Shown one piece after another: positions 62,332-64,000 of a stretch of 64,000 nt of DNA. A program made the position numbers and the translations under genes. The DNA comes from Boswellia sacra (Eukaryota > Streptophyta > Magnoliopsida > Sapindales > Burseraceae): NCBI GenBank assembly GCA_013180625.2, contig SNVD02008859.1:124001-188000 (forward strand), given 5' to 3'. The notes under the pieces were generated by a model. The model did not search any database, was not told the origin of the DNA, and was given only the letters and a program-made list of their open reading frames with translations. Positions within the stretch are counted from its first letter, which is position 1. The number at the start of each line of letters is the position of its first letter.

Positions 62332-63418
62332 AAAGCTAATGAAAGCCACGTATCTCCTTGAAGTACTCTGGATATGGAACTCAGGAACTTCAGCGTCTCC
62401 AAACACTCACACAACCTAGTCTCAACAAGAACCAGCTTCGTAAGAATAAAAAAAGAAGACTCCATTCTTGCTGTGCACTACCCATAGCCTTGGTGTTAAT
62501 GTACTGAGTGCTGGAGAAGAGAAACGTTCAGTGGGATATTCATTGATGTTTCCATGGTCCTATATCAAGGAGGCCTTATGTTATGATGGCAAATGCATCT
62601 TTACTGATTCCCTTTCAGGTTCATGCAGGTAAACAAACAGACCCCTTGATTTTCCATTGGAAAGGATTCACATTGGCTTGCACATGATTTTCTGAGCAAA
62701 GATATATTTAAGAAGAATTTTGGCTTGATCTTGAATATATTTAGGTTGAAATATTGCTCTCTGAGTCAATCTGTGGAAGGGAAAAAGCAAACCCTAATGC
62801 CTGAAGGCTCTGAACTTTTCTGGTTACCAACCACTTTGATTGAAGCATTTCTTGATGTGTAAATCAATAGCCTTAGCCTTTTGACTGTTTAATTCGGTTC
62901 AATACCATGATCACCATATTGTACAAACTTGGCAGAGCAACCTGATTGCTTCAATTTACAATTATTTTTATATATACGACCACTCCATGCAACACACATG
63001 CACAACTTGAGATGTCACAATCTCATTAGATTATAAATGTTTCCTGATAGAAATAAATGGAGAAAAAAGGGCCCTTTGGAAGTAACCCTCAATTAAGAAA
63101 AATGTCAAGAAAATAAAAGGAGACTAAAAGAAAAACATCTATTGCAAATTCTATATTTCCTATCTTCAACAATTTTTTTTCTTTCTTTCTTTACATTAAA
63201 CTAGATAAGTTGTCAAATGAGATCGTTACATCTCACAATAGTTGATGTGAATGCTTAGTTGCCATTGGAAAATTTGCTGAGTCAATCACAGTCCTATACG
63301 TGAATGTCTATTCCGAGCTCTGGACTGATAACATTGGCAAATGAATCTGGGTTTCCGATCTTTTATTTTCACCAAATAAGATTTGCAAATCAGCAACATA
63401 GGCTAAGTAGAGAACATT
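62332..63418. other. Intergenic, two converging 3' ends
   Basis: The 3'UTR of the PPR gene and that of the minus-strand gene to the right. AT-rich in the second half. Nothing else is recognised. Confidence 0.5.
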
Positions 63419-63808
63419 TCATATGCCACCCACTTTAATGTGCTTGCCATCATTGATGTGGAACATAAGCTGCATATTAACAATATTTCATGCCAGAAAA
63501 AAAAAAAATGATGAACATACCATCAGTACCAAGTAAAATTCTCCCAAGCATACTGTGAATTCCCTGGAATACTCAAAGAAATATTCTTTTACCTTGGTCC
63601 CAACATAAAAGGATATAAGCATGCCACCCAATACAGGCACTCCTGCAAGATAGAATATTGCATTCAAACACTACAATTGCATGTCCCCAAAGTACAAGAA
63701 ACTATAGTACAACGTACGAGGTATGAACATACCTTCTCTAGTAAGAAAGTGAGATATCAACCAATCAATGCCTGATGGTCCGATGACATAGCCAACAAGG
63801 TTAGCAAC
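63419..63808 (-). CDS. C-terminal exons of an unrecognised, probably membrane protein (partial)
   Basis: Three exons in consistent phase: 63733-63808, 63593-63642 and 63419-63469 (ending TGA). They encode the last 58 residues. The peptide runs VANLVGYVIGPSGIDWLISH, then FLTREGVPVLGGMLISFYVG, then TKLMFHINDGKHIKVGGI. Two hydrophobic stretches (about residues 1-10 and 27-45 of this piece) suggest membrane segments near the C-terminus. All splice sites are GT-AG with good acceptors. I do not recognise the family; a chloroplast membrane protein is one guess. The 5' part lies beyond the window, upstream of 63811. Confidence 0.7.
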
Positions 63809-64000
63809 CTGCAAAAATATGAAGATCTAAAGTTACTTTCGCAAACTCTAGAGATACAACATTTTAATACAGGGTTCTCCACAGAAACTGTAGTGTCAGC
63901 GAGAGGGAAAAGGAAGGGAGAGGGCAGTTTGAAGTCCCACAAAATTAGTTGACCAGCAGTGTTTTTCAGATACAATCTAGAAGGTGTTTAATTCACCATT
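63809..64000 (-). other. Intron of the right-edge gene
   Basis: The minus strand ahead of exon 63733-63808 ends in TATTTTTGCAG, a clean acceptor. No further exon is seen before the window ends. Confidence 0.5.

Overview
This window is nuclear DNA from a flowering plant, most likely a woody eudicot (rosid-like gene content; species not determined). The signs are genes split by short AT-rich GT-AG introns, long AT-rich spacers with many microsatellites and MITE-like repeats, and plant-only families (RCI2, DYW-type PPR, PIF bHLH, R2R3-MYB, pectin acetylesterase, NPF transporter, plant FEN1). No operon, phage, CRISPR or rRNA was seen.

Layout from left to right: an RCI2/PMP3 membrane peptide (-, 366-688, with a 3'UTR intron); an intronless DYW-class PPR protein (+, 3732-5855); a miR482/miR472-type hairpin on the minus strand (8296-8462, with its own TATA box); PIF3, the phytochrome-interacting bHLH factor (+, 13794-17958), with a tandem duplication in one intron; a decayed gene remnant (about 18.9-19.65 kb); a GC-rich foldback repeat (21.2-21.6 kb); MYB61 (+, 27237-28775); a 12-exon pectin acetylesterase (-, 32286-36873); a 4.4-kb tandem duplication carrying two NPF4-type transporter genes (-, 41971-45321 and 46460-49822); a Mutator-like MITE with a 10-11 bp target duplication (52765-53253); a 16-exon FEN1 gene (+, 53836-59123); a second intronless DYW-class PPR protein similar to Arabidopsis At3g56550 (+, 60589-62331); and the last three exons of an unrecognised gene (-, from 63419).

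The genes are independent transcription units and I see no shared pathway. Three loci deserve attention. FEN1 is intact at every splice site and motif, but codon 21 is TAG, ahead of the first metal ligand Asp34. The downstream NPF copy has a 1-bp deletion that stops it at about residue 190, and it also lost the parental upstream promoter at the duplication breakpoint. The minus-strand hairpin has the hallmarks of a miR482/472 gene, the family that targets NLR resistance genes. All coordinates come from reading by eye; splice sites were checked for phase, but no alignment or folding program was run.
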